A model generated the notes under the pieces. It did no database searches. It was not told the origin of the DNA and worked only from the letters and a program-made list of their open reading frames with translations. 64,000 nt of DNA, taken from Monomorium pharaonis (lineage: Eukaryota; Arthropoda; Insecta; Hymenoptera; Formicidae). The position numbers were made by a program, and so were the translations under genes. The stretch covers positions 26,023,138 through 26,087,137 of the forward strand of contig NC_050472.1 in assembly GCF_013373865.1 (NCBI RefSeq), given 5' to 3'. The first letter of the stretch is position 1, and the number at the start of each line of letters is the position of its first letter. Below are positions 25,773 through 37,035 of the stretch, one piece after another.

Positions 25773-28700
25773 GTATATCTCTCTCTCTTTCCCGCGCGTG
25801 CGGCCGAATCCCTACGCGAACATCCTTGCGCCTCCCTCGGAACCAAACCATCCCACCTCGTCCTGTTCCTCGACTTCCTTCTGCTTCTCGTCGAACACGC
25901 TCCTTTAACCGAACCGTGCCTCGTCATGGCATCTTAACCGATCGACTCGTGCCCCACGGCCAACATTGTTGCGAATCAGGCCGAAGAAATAAATATTGAA
26001 ATGGAGCAATATCGAGACGCGTTATGAGCCTTATTAGATTATCTGCCTATTTTATGCAAACTCTAATTTTTATTTTCAAATTCTCACTGATAATATATTT
26101 ATACCGTCTGATCTCGATTAATCCTTGTAGACCTCCGCTTGTACAGTCGTCAAAATCTTTTTTTTCTTTAGTACACTAAATTCTCTATTGGAAAGTAAAA
26201 TGAATAAGATAAACAATACTTTTAGCGACGTTTTCATTTCTTATTATAAATCAGTTTCTTAAATTTAATTAAATATATAATTTTAATTTTATGAGCTTTT
26301 GTTCTCCAAACTTTTATCGTTATTTTAACTTATATTTAATATAAAATTCTAAATTATTCGCGATTAAAATGAGTGAGAATCCTCATCTAACATTGTAGTT
26401 TAACATTATAGTGGATCGATAAACTGATCGGTTTTTGCAAAGTGCGTTTCGCGTATTAGCTTCCGACGTTCCTCATCCTGGCAGCGGCAGAATCGAGGAG
26501 CGGATAGGTGTTGCCACGTAAGGACAACCGCGGCTTTATGGAATTCAACATGGCGTCCACGGTGCGTCCGATGGAGTTACAGAGACCGCCATGTTGCACA
26601 CCAACGAACTGCCCGGTCGACGTGATCTATTAAGTACTGCCGCGGTGTTTGGATCGATCTCCAATTTATTATTCGTTCGTCAGAGTTAACTTCAGTATCA
26701 CAATCTAACAACAGAATTATTTGCCTTTGCAGTCGAGTCTACTTTAACTGACGCAGACTTTAATTCATGATAACGTTTATCTTTCGAACTTTCTTCTTTT
26801 TCTCTTATTTCATGGAGCAATATGATCGGCGATGACCTCGGACATTTTCGCGTTTTTTTTTCCTTCGGAGAACTATCTATAGTAGTCGCTCGTAGTTGGC
26901 CCGGATCTTAGATATGCGTAGATAACGGTGCGAGAACCCGGCACGTGTTCGATCGCGCGTGTGTGTGCCTGGACTTACACGCGCGCAGCTTTTTTTGCGT
27001 CGGAGATGACCGGCCCGGTCAGATCTCTTTTTTTCTACTAGGAGAAATCCGCGGTTTTCAACACGAGACGGCGCGACGCCAGTGTCGTATACTCGGCGAA
27101 ACATTCCACGACCTTACCGCATTATAATTATAAACCGATGAATAAAACAGGATCTACCTTTTTTATCTAAATTATTTGTGAACCGACGCTACAGATAACT
27201 GTAATACACGAGAAAAATCCTGTTTATATATTAAAACTGCTAATCGTTGCGCGTTTTGGTTTACTTGCCGTTATAGATAAACTTCAAAGTTATTTCCCGT
27301 ATAAAGTAATGTCGTGTGTTTCAAACGTAACAAGCTGCTGTGAAAAAGTATTATGAATGAGCAGCCGCTATTATCCTATTCCTTACATCGTCACATACTA
27401 TCTTGCATAACAAGATCAAGGCGGACTACCAAACATGATAAATACTTTCTAATCTACGCGCAGGCGAAGAAAAGGAGACGCCAAGCTAATGGCTTTTCTA
27501 AACATCCTGTCGACACACATCAACAGAACCGTGATAGTCATCCGTGTGTTGTTAATTTCTTTATCAAAATGATATATATTAGCTTCCACGAATTTTACAG
27601 ACCGCAAGTTTCGAATCGAAGATTTATTACAATTATATTTATCTATTTAAAATTAACAGAAAAAGATACTAAGAAATCAGGAATCAGACCTGAAGAAAAT
27701 TCTATCAATTTGAGGAGAATATAATCGCAAGAAGACTTTCTCGCGTTACTCTGAATGAAGCGGTTTTTCTTTTACTTTCAGCCTGAATACGTATTCGTCG
27801 TCGCTTGTGATGTCCGCTTGCCGGCATGAGACCTCAATTAAGATGTCTATGCGAAAAAAAATGGGTTTCTCGCTAGAAAAAGTGTCTTCCTGAAAATTTG
27901 TCATGGATCTACGCGCATGTCAACTTATTCGCCCGGTACTTTCTCCCGGATCCTGAGCACTCCTTTGCGCGAAACATTCCTCTTGGCCCGGTATCCTCTC
28001 GGTCCGCTCTCTACGAGAGAGCTCTCAGTCGCCCCGTTCCTAAGGTTATCTACCCGACTCCTCTCGTCGTCTTCCTTCGCCCACCGGCTCCAGCTCCGAT
28101 CTCGGCTGCCGCTTCGCACTCGAATCTTTTGCGGCCGCGAGTTAGCGTGCAGCCGCTCGTTTCTGCGGCTCTTCGCGCGAAAGAAACGAGCTCCGCTAAT
28201 AGATAGATTAGCCACGCGTAAATGTTACGGTAATACGATTAGCGTCGGAGAAAGATCGACGCTAATTAATACCTCGCTCTCGACGAAGTCATACGAAGGT
28301 TATATCCTGCATGAAAACTTCTCAATTTAAGACCTACAGCAGAAAATGAGCGCCCAATGTAACAAACTAGAGAACGAGGTTTCGTTACTCTAAATAACGT
28401 TTAACTTGATTCGGAGAACTGGAGATATAACATTATGTGCCTAGCCTTTCACAATGCTATTGACCTTGGCATATCGAGGCTTCTTCAATATGAAAGCAAT
28501 TTTAAGAATATTCTGAGTATTCTGTACATGTGCAGTACTAGTATAAGATCTTTCTTGCGTAAAGCCTTCAATTATATAAATAAAAAGGGCTGATTATTGC
28601 TTCTTCACGTTGTATTCGATGTTGTACAATTACTAATACTACGTTCTTTATATTTCCATTTATAATTCGTCACGTTCTTCGTTTCCATTGTACATTTGTC

Positions 28701-31700
28701 TCTCAAATGTCTATTTAATAATAAGAAAATTAAATTATTATGAAGTGCGATCGCAATACGTACGACGACCATTCTCTCGATCTCGAAACAATTCACCGTC
28801 GCCCTAGCCGTCTGGCGAACACGGTAGACGGGGCCGGGAGTAGGCAGGGGCCCTGACCGTGGAAAGCAGAAAGAACTCAGGAAGGAAAAGAAGCCGCGGC
28901 ACCCGAACCACCGTCGGTGGTGGTGCGCGTTCAAGGGCCCGCGATGTTAGTGATAGTGGGGCACCCGCAAGAGGGAGAGATCAGCCGCTCTCAACAGGAG
29001 GAGAAAGAACGACGATAATACGTACACAACGTGCACACGTACGTATCCACGTACGTACACGTACCGCGTACACAAGTGAGGGAGGAGGAGAGAGGGAGGG
29101 GAAGGGGCGATCATTCTCGGAACTCGGGTGACCTCCCCCGGTGCGACTGGCGAACAGCCGGACCCGACGGGTTAACTGTACAACCACTTATATACCTCGA
29201 CGCCGTAGGAATGCGGCGACGATGATGCCGTCGTCCCATGAAATAACGCGCGACATGCCGCGGCATGACATACCTCTCGCCGGGAGCGAGCCCTGCGTGC
29301 GGGAAGAGGAGAAGAAACCACCTTATGCCGGACGACGGTCTTTAGGCGCGGATCACGTCATTCATTCACCTATATGCCGCCCTTCTACCGCGCCGCTGAT
29401 CGTACCCGTCGCCTTCGCTCTGCTGCCAACTCGCGTTGATCTATTGTTCCCTGAGTGAGTCCCGGTCGTTCGCGGATCGACGACTCGCCGAGTCCGGATC
29501 GCGGAAGAGCGATCCCGTATCGCGTCTGGATCACTCGTGCCTCGGCTTTTTTCACCTTGGAGCGATCCGCTTACGTTTACGTGATGACGGTTAGACACAT
29601 TTTTGCGCGGACGGACGCGGACGCATCAATTTTTTGCGACGCTAACGGCAATAGATTTTTTATTGCATTATTTAAGATACGATACTCGGTGCTTGTAAAA
29701 TTTTTTTAATGCCTCGTTGAACTTTGACTCGAACTTTGTATAAAAGCAACTGTGAAACAAAAATGCAACTATCTCGAGAACAAGATAAAATTATCGAGAT
29801 TTGCAGAAATCTTGATAAATATTTTTGCAGCTTTTTTAAATATTTATATCACGGTGATTGTTAATTTATCTATTTTAAGAGCTTGCGATTTATCTCTTAG
29901 CACGAAGGCGCGGTATTTGCAAGTTGCTATTTGTCAAGTCGCGAAATATGATTACTAGCAACGAGTCTGAAAGCCCCTGAACGGCTTGTTCGTTGCAGCG
30001 TACGCCTTGTAAAGTCCGGCGCTCATGAATATCGAATTACGCGAACTAGATCGCGGAAGATCTTCGTTACCTCGTTCCACGTACCAGAACCGAAGGGTTT
30101 TTCTTCGTTTCGGTCGCTTCGCGCGCATGCAGCTCTGTCCGGTTTGGTCGAGTCATTCATTCGAATAGTTAGCCTCCTCTATGAAGCCCGGTACCGTTTT
30201 CTCACTTCTTATGGACCTTAGAATTGGATCATCTCGCTAACCGAACAAGTCTCTCGACCGTTCCCTCCATCTCCAATTCAGCTTCGATCATAGGGTTCTT
30301 GCGAGGCTGCGCAGTTCCAGTTTTATACGAATACTATTACGTTGATCCTAAGAATCCCATTGAGGGTCTACCGATGGAAAGAAAGAAAAGGAGGAAAAAG
30401 AGAGACAGATAACGCTGACGTACTCATAGTTGCAATGACCTCGCAGCCGGATTATAATTGATTTCGCAATTGCCTTCTAAGAAATACTAACGTCGAGAGA
30501 CAAGTTTAACTTTACCTCGCAAAAAGTCGCAAGATTGATTTATGTATATTTTAATTATTTCCCAATACGTATACTGTTGCACAAGTTTAAATAAGGATTA
30601 GAAATACTGTGGAGATTATCGTCATAAAGAGACGTAATCTGCACATCCTCCCTTGAAAATATTCTCGTTCGTCTAACTCGACGTGTAAATAAATAGCTCA
30701 TTTTAGCGTCTCGCGGAATTCAATCTATCCATGTCGATTCGTCCGCGCGAGGCTTCCTCTTGCGAGCTCGCAAAGTTCAATCTGCGTTACCTCGGCTCGC
30801 CCGGAGTAGTGAATGGAAGGATTCGTCGCGGGATTGGTAGAACGCGAGGTCGGAGAGCGATGATATTCCAAAGTTGAGGAGAATTCCGCGGCGGCGGCGG
30901 CGGCGGTGTGCAATATGTGAGATATCCTGCCGGCTTGTGCGCCGTGTTAGATTGTGTACGCGATCCCGTCGTTCATTCACCTGTTACGTCTCTCTCCCGC
31001 CGTTCCTTTCCTCCCTCGTCCCATCTTGCTTGCTCGCTCGCTCGCTCGCTTGCGCTCTCTCGCTGCCTGCCGCCTTTCTCCCTCATTCTTCGACGTGATT
31101 CTACCATGCTATTACTTGTACCATAGATCACGCTCGGCGGTCCGCGAGGTCGCGGAAAAGAGAGACAGAGATGAACGGAGGTCGAGGAAAGAGGTCCCGC
31201 GAGCTTGTAACGAAGCTATAGCGTTCTATCTCTCCTATATCGATCGCGTCACTAACGCATCGCGTGATTATTTTTGCGAATGGCGTGGTAAATTGTTTTT
31301 CACGCACTTTATCTTACTTGGATATCTTAATATTCATATAAATCAGAGATTAATTAATAATCAAATCTTAGTTACATACTGATTTACATCATTCAGCCAA
31401 TTTATTGGTATTTAAATTCAAAATTATGTGCTCAACTTATATCATTCGTATGTAAATATAAATGTACGGAAACAATTAATAACGACACAAACACGTTATA
31501 TATTATATCAATTCCTGTATGACTACTTCGCCAATGATTTTGCCTCGTTGCCAAGCGTTGCAGTTCGCGTAACTGGAAGCGAAACTCGAGGCTTTGTCGT
31601 TCATTGACATCTTATTTATGAGCGGCGATCCTGGTCGAGTAAGCTTAGCCGTTCTTCGGTAGGCATGAAAGAGCGAGCGGTACATACGAGCTGGATCTAG

Positions 31701-31800
31701 AAGAAGCCTCGCGGCTCTCCAAGCGCTTCGCTCCGATCGCGGAGATGGAAAAATCTGGAGAATGTCGAAGCCGTCGACCAGTTTCAAGAACTCACTGCTA

Positions 31801-31839
<39 letters not shown>

Positions 31840-34800
31840 GAAAAGGACGCATGTGTGCGTATATGTACACGCATAAGTTGATTCTCGCACGGAGTCATCT
31901 TGTCTCCTTTGGTTTCGTTCTTATCTAAACGCCTCTCTCTTTCTCCCTTCCTTCCCCTTCCCCACCGTCTCTTCTCTTCGCTTTTTCCCAATCCGGTAGC
32001 AGCTCCGGAATGGCTCCTATTTTTGCATACCGTCGTCGCAGTTCATCGGTGCACAACCTTACGGAATTTACGAATGGATGTTTCTTGCGCTCCCACTGAT
32101 GCAAGATCGAAGTACCTTGATGCGACTGGCACGGAAATATCGGGATACTTATACGCTAGAACTCTTTCAATGGCGTTAACTTCGTAAATGAATCGTTTAT
32201 TGCGACAGATAATGAGTTATATATAAAATATACAAGACAGTCTTGTCATTGACACTAATTAAGACCTCGAGTTTCTCTTAGAAAAAAAAACCAGGACACA
32301 ATTCCTTGTTCATAATTAATTACATATATACGCAAATTAAAAGCGATGTTCTGAATTTTGTTGCAGAAATCTGGCGATCGGGATCGGGATACAAAACTTC
32401 CCTGAAGGATTGGCGGTGTCCTTGCCCCTTCAAGCCGCCGGGATTAGCACCCTGAAGAGCTTCTGGTACGGTCAGCTCTCGGGGATGGTGGAGCCTATTG
32501 CTGGTGTTCTCGGTGCAGCCGGGGTTACGCTCGCCGCACCTGCGTTACCTTATGCACTTGCCTTCGCGGCCGGTGCGATGATCTACGTTGTGATCGACGA
32601 CATTATCCCGGAAGCGCATCAAAGGTATGTACCATATAATCCACTTGCCCGGAAAAAGTTGAAAATGCGAATCGACTTCTATTTACGCTTTTTTCTTATA
32701 AATGCTCAAAATAATGGCCACTTATTTCGCTCCCAAGATCATTGCGACGCGATAGAACTCTTTTCGAAAATATATAAATGGCCATCTCGAGTTTAATCTT
32801 AAAGCCATTCGGCAAAAATTGCATACGATAAACCTATTGAGCATTTTCGATATCGAGACTACAATTGTATTTCCGATAAGGAACTTTATGATCGCGATGC
32901 ATTGAATACTCGGAAAATGCACGTGTTATTGAAAAAGCGTGGAAGGTGATGTTGAATGCAGAAGGGTGAAGCCGGTTCGCGCAAAGGGAGTTGGGCGCAA
33001 CTTGTTCCCTTAACTGGTTCCGGCTTCTCCTCGTTCTTTCTTCTCTCCCTTCTCCTTCTTTCTCTCTCTTCCTTTTCGTTTTTTTTTTTTAAACACCGTT
33101 TCGTACCAGAGGCACCAGTCCATGGTGCACTTGCACCCGTTTCCGTCTCACGTTTCACCCTCGGTCCATTCACGATGAATTAGAAATCCAGGTCTAGCCT
33201 CGGAGTCAGAAGGGCGGAAGGCGCTTTTCCCACCGACACAATGGCCCTTATTTCAGAATTTATTTATCGTTTATTTAGTCGTTTTCGGATGAGGATGCGA
33301 ATAGTCGTTTCGAAGGCGATTTTTCGGCAGCGCGCGATCCTCCAATGCGATAGTTCTTTCTCTTTGAATGGTGTCATTTTCTCGTTTGCAATCATGATCG
33401 CCAGTTTCTTTTATTGTTGATCTCTTTTTTAGCAATATTATTTTTACTTTCTTAGAAATATTATTTATGCGAAATGCAAACGATTATCACAGGTATGAAT
33501 TAAGAAGAAAAATATTAAAAATTACGTGAATCGTTTAATACTGAAGAAAGAGTTTGATAATAGCTACTAGAGAGATTGTCGGGCAATTTATAAAATTTTG
33601 TTTTCTATGTTTTTTTTACGATTTATTAGATTTATTTAAAGTTTATATCAAGTTAGCTGAAAATAATATCTTTCATCCGTTTCATTTAATTACCGTCCGT
33701 TTAACTTTATATATTAAATGGATTATCTTTGCACCACTTTGCGAATAGGTTAATTGTAGCTCTTTCAATCTAACGCGACGACGAAATTCACCTCTAACTC
33801 ACGTATACTCTTCATTCTTACGTTCTCTCCAAAGCCGCTAGAATTCAGCGAGATCGTTCCGGCAACCGCGCGAAACGTCCGGAATCCGTTTCGACCGCGC
33901 GCGGAGCACCGAAGCGCATAAATATAGAGAGGAAAAAAATTCGTGTCGCGTATGTCCTATGAATTTCTACTCGTGTCAAGCAGACGCGCACATACCTATA
34001 TGTATATCTGTACGTACACATACCCGCGCGCACAAACGTAACCTAAGTATCTACGATGTCCGTATTCGAGAGCGATTACGGTACAATGGCGCGTGACGGC
34101 AGTGCCGTAGTTAGCGCGCCGTCGCCGGCGAAACGGACGTGGCGAATTTCTTTCCCAGGCCTGGCGGCGGCCTAGCTGAAGAAGGTGCATTGTCATTATA
34201 ATTGGCTCCTTTTGTATTTCGCGTGCGATCTAACCGCCCGGATACTCGAGCGCGAGCGCACGGTACGCGTTCTCTTTCTCTCTCTTTCTCCCTCTTTCTC
34301 TCGTCGCGATTCTCTCGTCGAGGATCCCCTGAGACAGTCAGCCTCGACTCGCTCCCTCGGGAACCCTCCGGGTGGCCGGAAAACACAAAAGTGAAAACAG
34401 ATCGCTCGCTCTCTCCCGCTCTTTTCTCTCCTCCTTTGTGGAAACCGTTGCTCGACCTCTACGAAAGGAGAGTCAACGCGAGCACATGCGGTTCTTCTTT
34501 AAAGAAAATCAGTCAATCTCGAACTACATTTGCATAGATGTGCTTAGCCCAATTTCGCTTTTTCCAACTCACATCGGTATCGAGATCTTCGAAATTCCAG
34601 CAGCGAGCACACATCCGAGAAGCGTACTTGCGATCAAGCTCTTTACAAGCACGACGTTTCCTTATTTATACGTTTGTAGATACACAAATATGAATACACG
34701 TATTATTAGCAAGTCGTTATTCCTAAGAAACGGCTATGAATGCGTCTGTAACAAGTGCCGTAAGTGCCCAACCTGCAATATTTATGTTACTGTCGAGCTA

Positions 34801-36575
34801 CGAGAGTTATACTCGCTAAATCCACACTTGCTTTATAGCGCAGTGTAAAAAATTATGAGCTGGGCAACTCGCATCGATGATTTTTATCTCGGATAAAAAA
34901 AAAGCTTTCTCGTCTACATCGCAACTAGAATTATAAATAGAGGGAGGAATCGTGTGCATAACTATTTGCGTGTCGTACGACTGAAATTTGGCGAGCGTAA
35001 TATCGTAACTCGAGTCAAAGAAAAGGGGACAGTCGGAGAATATATGAGATTTCTTCGAATTCTCTCGAGACTGCGGTACTTTCGACGAGAGAAGCACCGG
35101 CAAAAATCGACGCGGCTCAACTCGGCTCGATTCGGTACGATCGCCCCTCGTGCAATTTGCATTTTCCTCTGCTCGGCGAAAAGGAACGCCTTACCTCGCC
35201 GATGATACCCGCTGCTGCATGTTCGACGCGGCCGAGCAACGTAGGGATATTTAAATTTATTGCCTCATCTCAAAACTTTCACTTATTCGGAATCGGATGT
35301 CGGTCGACGTTTCCTTCTGCAACTGTGCAGTCTCGCTACTAAGATAAAATAAGAAGAGGGAAGGAGTCGACGAGAAATCGATGCGGTTTAATGTACGGAG
35401 TGTTCGGTACGATGTTCGCGAACGCGAACAATTTGTACGTTCTCAGGAAGTACACGTTGGAATTTGATTATCGTGCGCGAGGAGGGTAACGTACTGTCGG
35501 TATCGTATCACGATAAATCGGATCGAGATGATCGGAGCGGATGTGTTTAGCGGATGCGGACCGCGACGCGACACGGCGCCCCAGTTTCGCATCTCGAGCG
35601 ATGACGACGACGGCGATGGCGACGGTGATGGTGACGAGGGAGGAGGTGAGGAGGGAGGGGGAGCGAACATTGTTATCTCGGCTACTATTGCGATGAGACA
35701 CGATAATGGCCAATAAAAATACAAATTTTCTGACGCACACCGAAAGGAGGTATTTACCGCGCGGATATGATTGATGTGGTAGAACGCCCACCGAAATACA
35801 ACGGCGCGTTTCGCCGGCCGTTAAAATTGATGGCTGTGTATAATTTACGAAATCAACAAGCCGTGACGTGCAATACCGGGATGTACACGGTGCGGCGCAT
35901 AGCGCGGCGCGCGAGTGTGTGCTTTGTATGTGCTTAATCCCTACTTACTTGCCGCGAAAACCCTTTTATTTCTCGCCATCCTGGGGCTCTCTTTCTCCCA
36001 GGTCGTTGGCCACGTAGGAGTCGTAGGAGCAGAGAAGACGATGACGATAGCGGTGGGTGACGGCGTCAGTGCCGCCTTTTTAATTCCCCGCACCCTCGTT
36101 TCCTCCTCCGTCGTCCTGCACACCCTGATCCGCGACCATTGGTCTCTCTCTCTCCCTCTTTCTCTCGATTTTTATATTCGATCCGCGCACCACCGGTTGC
36201 GCTAATTAAAATTCCCTCTCCCGCTTCTTGCCGTTCATACATCACGCCGCCACGAAAATCACGGAGAGATTTAGAAGGAATTTGATACGCGTGCGATCCT
36301 GATCTTGTTGGAGTAGAAAGGAATTTTTGGAATGCAGAATTATCCAGATAATATTGTGGAAACGAAAAATGTAGATGAATGAAATATTGTTGCATAAATT
36401 AAATAACGCGGTACGTTTTTCATGAATTTTGGGCAAACTTCTTGCGAACTCCCTGGATCTTAATGCGCGTGCCACACGCGTGCTTTCTGTTTACAGCGGA
36501 AACGGCAAACTCGCCAGCTGGGCCGCCATCGTCGGTTTTCTGGTGATGATGTCCTTAGATGTTGGCCTAGGTTAA
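7648..36575 (+). CDS. SLC39A11: Zinc transporter ZIP11 (SLC39A11), six coding exons
   Basis: This is a ZIP-family metal transporter that moves Zn2+ (and possibly Cu) into the cytosol from outside or from organelles. The coding exons are 7648-7755, 11589-11976, 13201-13352, 13864-13949, 32367-32624 and 36497-36575. They join in frame into 1071 bases, 356 residues plus stop, close to the human protein's length. The N terminus (MLKDHSPIIQALLGTLFTW) and C terminus (MMSLDVGLG) align with SLC39A11. Metal-site motifs are intact: HNIPEG (residues 218-223, TM4), QNFPEG (254-259, TM5, with Gln replacing the usual ZIP His, as in ZIP11), MVEP (285-288) and DDIIPEA (322-328). The loop between TM3 and TM4 (about 105-205) is variable and acidic, with no His-rich tract. 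The first in-frame ATG, in good context, sets the start. There are no internal stops or frameshifts. Confidence 0.96.
7756..11588 (+). other. SLC39A11 intron 1 (3.8 kb)
   Basis: The intron runs from GTGAGT to TTCCGTTTCAG. It is mostly AT-rich, with a GC-rich patch at about 8480-8760 that opens short frames on both strands without recognisable content. A possible MRE core, TGCACTC, lies near 7951. A strong hairpin at 10069-10169 is listed separately. No nested coding exon is apparent. Confidence 0.85.
10069..10169. other. 101-nt hairpin in SLC39A11 intron 1
   Basis: The arms begin ACAAATTGAGCTAAGGTCAA and, from the other side as reverse complement, ACAAATTAAATTAAGGCCAA. Pairing resumes at ACAGATGTT / GCAGATGTT. 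Length and stem fit a pre-miRNA-like fold on either strand, but a small inverted-repeat transposon is equally possible. I recognise no known mature microRNA. Confidence 0.5.
11589..11976 (+). CDS. SLC39A11: SLC39A11 coding exon 2
   Basis: Encodes residues 37-165 and the first base of codon 166. It contains TM2 (LGFAAGVMVAASYWSLLAPA, about 44-63), TM3 (FVPVGVGFLVGAAFVYGTDM, about 81-100) and the start of the cytosolic loop with an acidic run, DEDLDDDYD. The acceptor is TTCCGTTTCAG/CGT and the donor is GATG/GTATCT at 11977. Reading through the donor meets a stop at about 12000, so intron retention would truncate the protein after TM3. Confidence 0.95.
11977..13200 (+). other. SLC39A11 intron 2 (1.2 kb)
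   Basis: AT-rich intron from GTATCT to a pyrimidine-rich acceptor, AATTTTTCAG. Short open frames have no recognisable content. Confidence 0.9.
13201..13352 (+). CDS. SLC39A11: SLC39A11 coding exon 3
   Basis: Completes codon 166 and encodes residues 167-216. It starts with the hydrophilic variable loop (GFYEQNSRRRQITNINRSSE, then an acidic and Asn-rich part) and ends with the start of TM4 (WRRILLLVVAIT). Human ZIP11 has the matching WRRIALLILAIT. It ends in phase 0 at ACG/GTATAC. Confidence 0.94.
13353..13863 (+). other. SLC39A11 intron 3 (0.5 kb)
   Basis: Short AT-rich intron with a GTATAC donor and a TTTAAATAG acceptor. I see no other element. Confidence 0.9.
13864..13949 (+). CDS. SLC39A11: SLC39A11 coding exon 4
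   Basis: Residues 217-244 plus two bases of codon 245. It carries the TM4 metal-binding motif VHNIPEGLAVGVGFGAI, in which His218 and Glu222 are expected metal ligands, followed by SATFENA. The donor AAG/GTAAGC starts at 13950. Open frame continuing past the donor is intronic. Confidence 0.95.
14900..14970. other. 71-nt hairpin in SLC39A11 intron 4
   Basis: The 5' arm CAATAAGTTAGAATAAGA pairs with TCTCATTCTAACTTATTG. Outside it, GCACTGGTC pairs with CAGTACAGC around a 2-nt bulge. The apical loop is AT-rich, roughly 12 nt. The size and near-continuous pairing fit a microRNA precursor. It sits 20 bp from another inverted repeat (14990-15164), which raises the alternative of transposon debris. 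Confidence 0.5.
14990..15164. repeat. MITE-like inverted repeat, 75-bp arms
   Basis: The arms at 14990-15064 and 15090-15164 are reverse complements, with blocks CGATTCTTGAA, CATTCGCAAGAGAAACGTAT, GCAAAT and ACAGAAAAGTTG in order. A loop of about 25 nt separates them. The arms differ at few positions. No clear target duplication is visible. It fits a small hairpin DNA transposon relic. Confidence 0.7.
15270..16240. other. CpG-rich island in intron 4, candidate nested promoter
   Basis: A sharp GC/CpG-rich island within AT-rich intron. Near its left edge a sense-strand GCAA/GTAAGT donor lies at about 15552-15558. On the other strand, an AAGATGGCGGC motif near 15504 opens a short frame (MAARNSDPFFRS...). 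The long frames at 15724-16241 occur on both strands and are composition-driven. A promoter for an alternative first exon or a nested non-coding RNA is possible but unproven. Confidence 0.35.
16634..16715. ncRNA. Candidate microRNA-like hairpin, 82 nt
   Basis: The 5' arm CAGAAATATCA ... TATCATTTTATCCTTGTT pairs with the 3' arm AACAAGGAGAAAATGATATC ... GTTTCTG. It leaves one mismatch in the central 18-bp block, a small bulge on the 5' side and a loop of about 14 nt. This closely fits pre-miRNA geometry and lies in the sense orientation of the SLC39A11 intron. The mature sequence is not one I recognise. A tiny inverted-repeat transposon is the main alternative. Confidence 0.45.
18534..18595. 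repeat. GA-rich microsatellite
   Basis: Interrupted (GA)n tract with an uninterrupted core at about 18536-18552. It generates the Arg/Glu- or Ser/Leu-rich frames seen on either strand. Confidence 0.85.
20380..20424. repeat. (GA)n microsatellite
   Basis: Pure (GA)n at about 20390-20424 with a short imperfect lead-in. The Ser/Leu-rich frames on the - strand derive from it. Confidence 0.9.
21617..21641. repeat. (GA)n microsatellite
   Basis: Short GA repeat with one T interruption, in intron 4. Confidence 0.8.
23842..23900. repeat. (GAC)n/(GGC)n trinucleotide repeat
   Basis: Runs of GAC then GGC then GAC units within a CpG-rich island. The encoded Thr/Ser-rich or Asp-like homopolymers are not evidence of a gene. 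Confidence 0.85.
25017..25700. repeat. Long pyrimidine-rich (CT) tract region
   Basis: About 700 bp in which the + strand is dominated by C and T. It gives Ser/Pro/Leu frames on the + strand and Arg/Glu/Gly frames on the - strand in several phases at once. Overlapping frames in multiple phases show that composition, not coding, produces them. Confidence 0.75.
25705..25768. repeat. (CT)n microsatellite, about 64 bp
   Basis: Nearly pure CT repeat with one TTT interruption near 25716. It is followed by a shorter CT block at about 25779-25790. Confidence 0.95.
30887..30907. repeat. (CGG)n trinucleotide repeat
   Basis: About six to seven CGG units, in intron 4. Confidence 0.85.
31802..31842. repeat. 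(GA)n microsatellite
   Basis: GA repeat with an ATA interruption near 31833, about 0.5 kb upstream of SLC39A11 exon 5. Confidence 0.9.
32367..32624 (+). CDS. SLC39A11: SLC39A11 coding exon 5
   Basis: Completes Arg245 and encodes residues 246-330. It carries TM5 with GIGIQNFPEGLAVSLP (Glu258 is an expected ligand), FWYGQLSGMVEPIAGVLGA (TM6, with Glu287), PALPYALAFAAGAMIYVV (TM7) and DDIIPEAHQ. The acceptor is TTTTGTTGCAG/A and the donor is AAAG/GTATGT at 32625. This is the most conserved part of the protein and leaves little doubt about the family. Confidence 0.97.
32625..36496 (+). other. SLC39A11 intron 5 (3.9 kb)
   Basis: The intron runs from GTATGT to TGTTTACAG. GC-rich patches lie at about 33.8-34.5 and 35.4-36.2 kb, with interrupted CT-rich tracts and a GAT/GAC-rich repeat at about 35600-35660. 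Open frames of about 60-160 codons here lack recognisable domains. Confidence 0.85.
36497..36575 (+). CDS. SLC39A11: SLC39A11 coding exon 6 and stop
   Basis: Completes Ser331 and encodes residues 332-356 (GNGKLASWAAIVGFLVMMSL then DVGLG), the last helix and the conserved C terminus, followed by TAA at 36573-36575. The acceptor is CTGTTTACAG/C. Confidence 0.96.
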
Positions 36576-37035
36576 GGACATCGTCCCCAGTAAAGTAGTC
36601 GGCACGGCGCGTTCGCACATTTGCCAATGTGTGAAAATCATTTGGTAATGATAACGAGTTCACAGTCGCGATGAGTCGCGGTTTTCCTCCAACTTGCGGC
36701 ATTCACCGAATAATAGCGCGTCTTGGTGCGAGGAAGTCAAAAATCGAGTGCTAGCTAGATAACAAATGTTTTCACCGCCGTTGCGTACGGCGCTTTTATC
36801 CTTAAAGACTCAGGAGAATCGAACAATAGCGAAATAAGGAGTGTTCTCAATCAAGAGACGTACTCTCGTGATTTCTGGTAGTCATCGAGAGAAACAGAGA
36901 TATATGAAATTATACTATATATATCACATGTGAAATTATGTTCTAAGGCTCTGTAATTCGATGTTCGATTAACGCTACAGACGTGAAGGCTAAGTTGTGC
37001 AATCGCTCAACAATTTTCTAAACCGGTAGTTATTT

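Larger units (their letters stand above)
13950..32366 (+). other. SLC39A11 intron 4 (18.4 kb)
   Basis: This giant intron runs from GTAAGC to TTTTGTTGCAG and separates the TM4 and TM5 motifs. It alternates AT-rich DNA with GC/CpG-rich islands (about 15.27-16.24, 18.4-18.8, 23.8-24.3, 25.0-25.9 and 28.8-29.6 kb). It contains several GA/CT microsatellites and three strong inverted repeats between 14.9 and 16.8 kb. Open frames of 100-170 codons cluster in the GC-rich and CT-repeat parts on both strands at once. They are low-complexity or lack domains, so I do not call any as genes. Nested non-coding transcripts are possible. Confidence 0.85.

Noticed and set aside
25017..25999. Several open frames of 130-170 codons on both strands
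   Set aside because: They come from CT/GA-rich tracts open in multiple phases, are Ser/Leu/Pro or Arg/Glu low-complexity, and lack domains.
34372..34848. 158-codon frame with a CxxCxxCxxC-like patch (CVCNKCRKCPTC)
   Set aside because: It lies in ZIP11 intron 5 with no supporting family similarity. The cysteine cluster is short and isolated.
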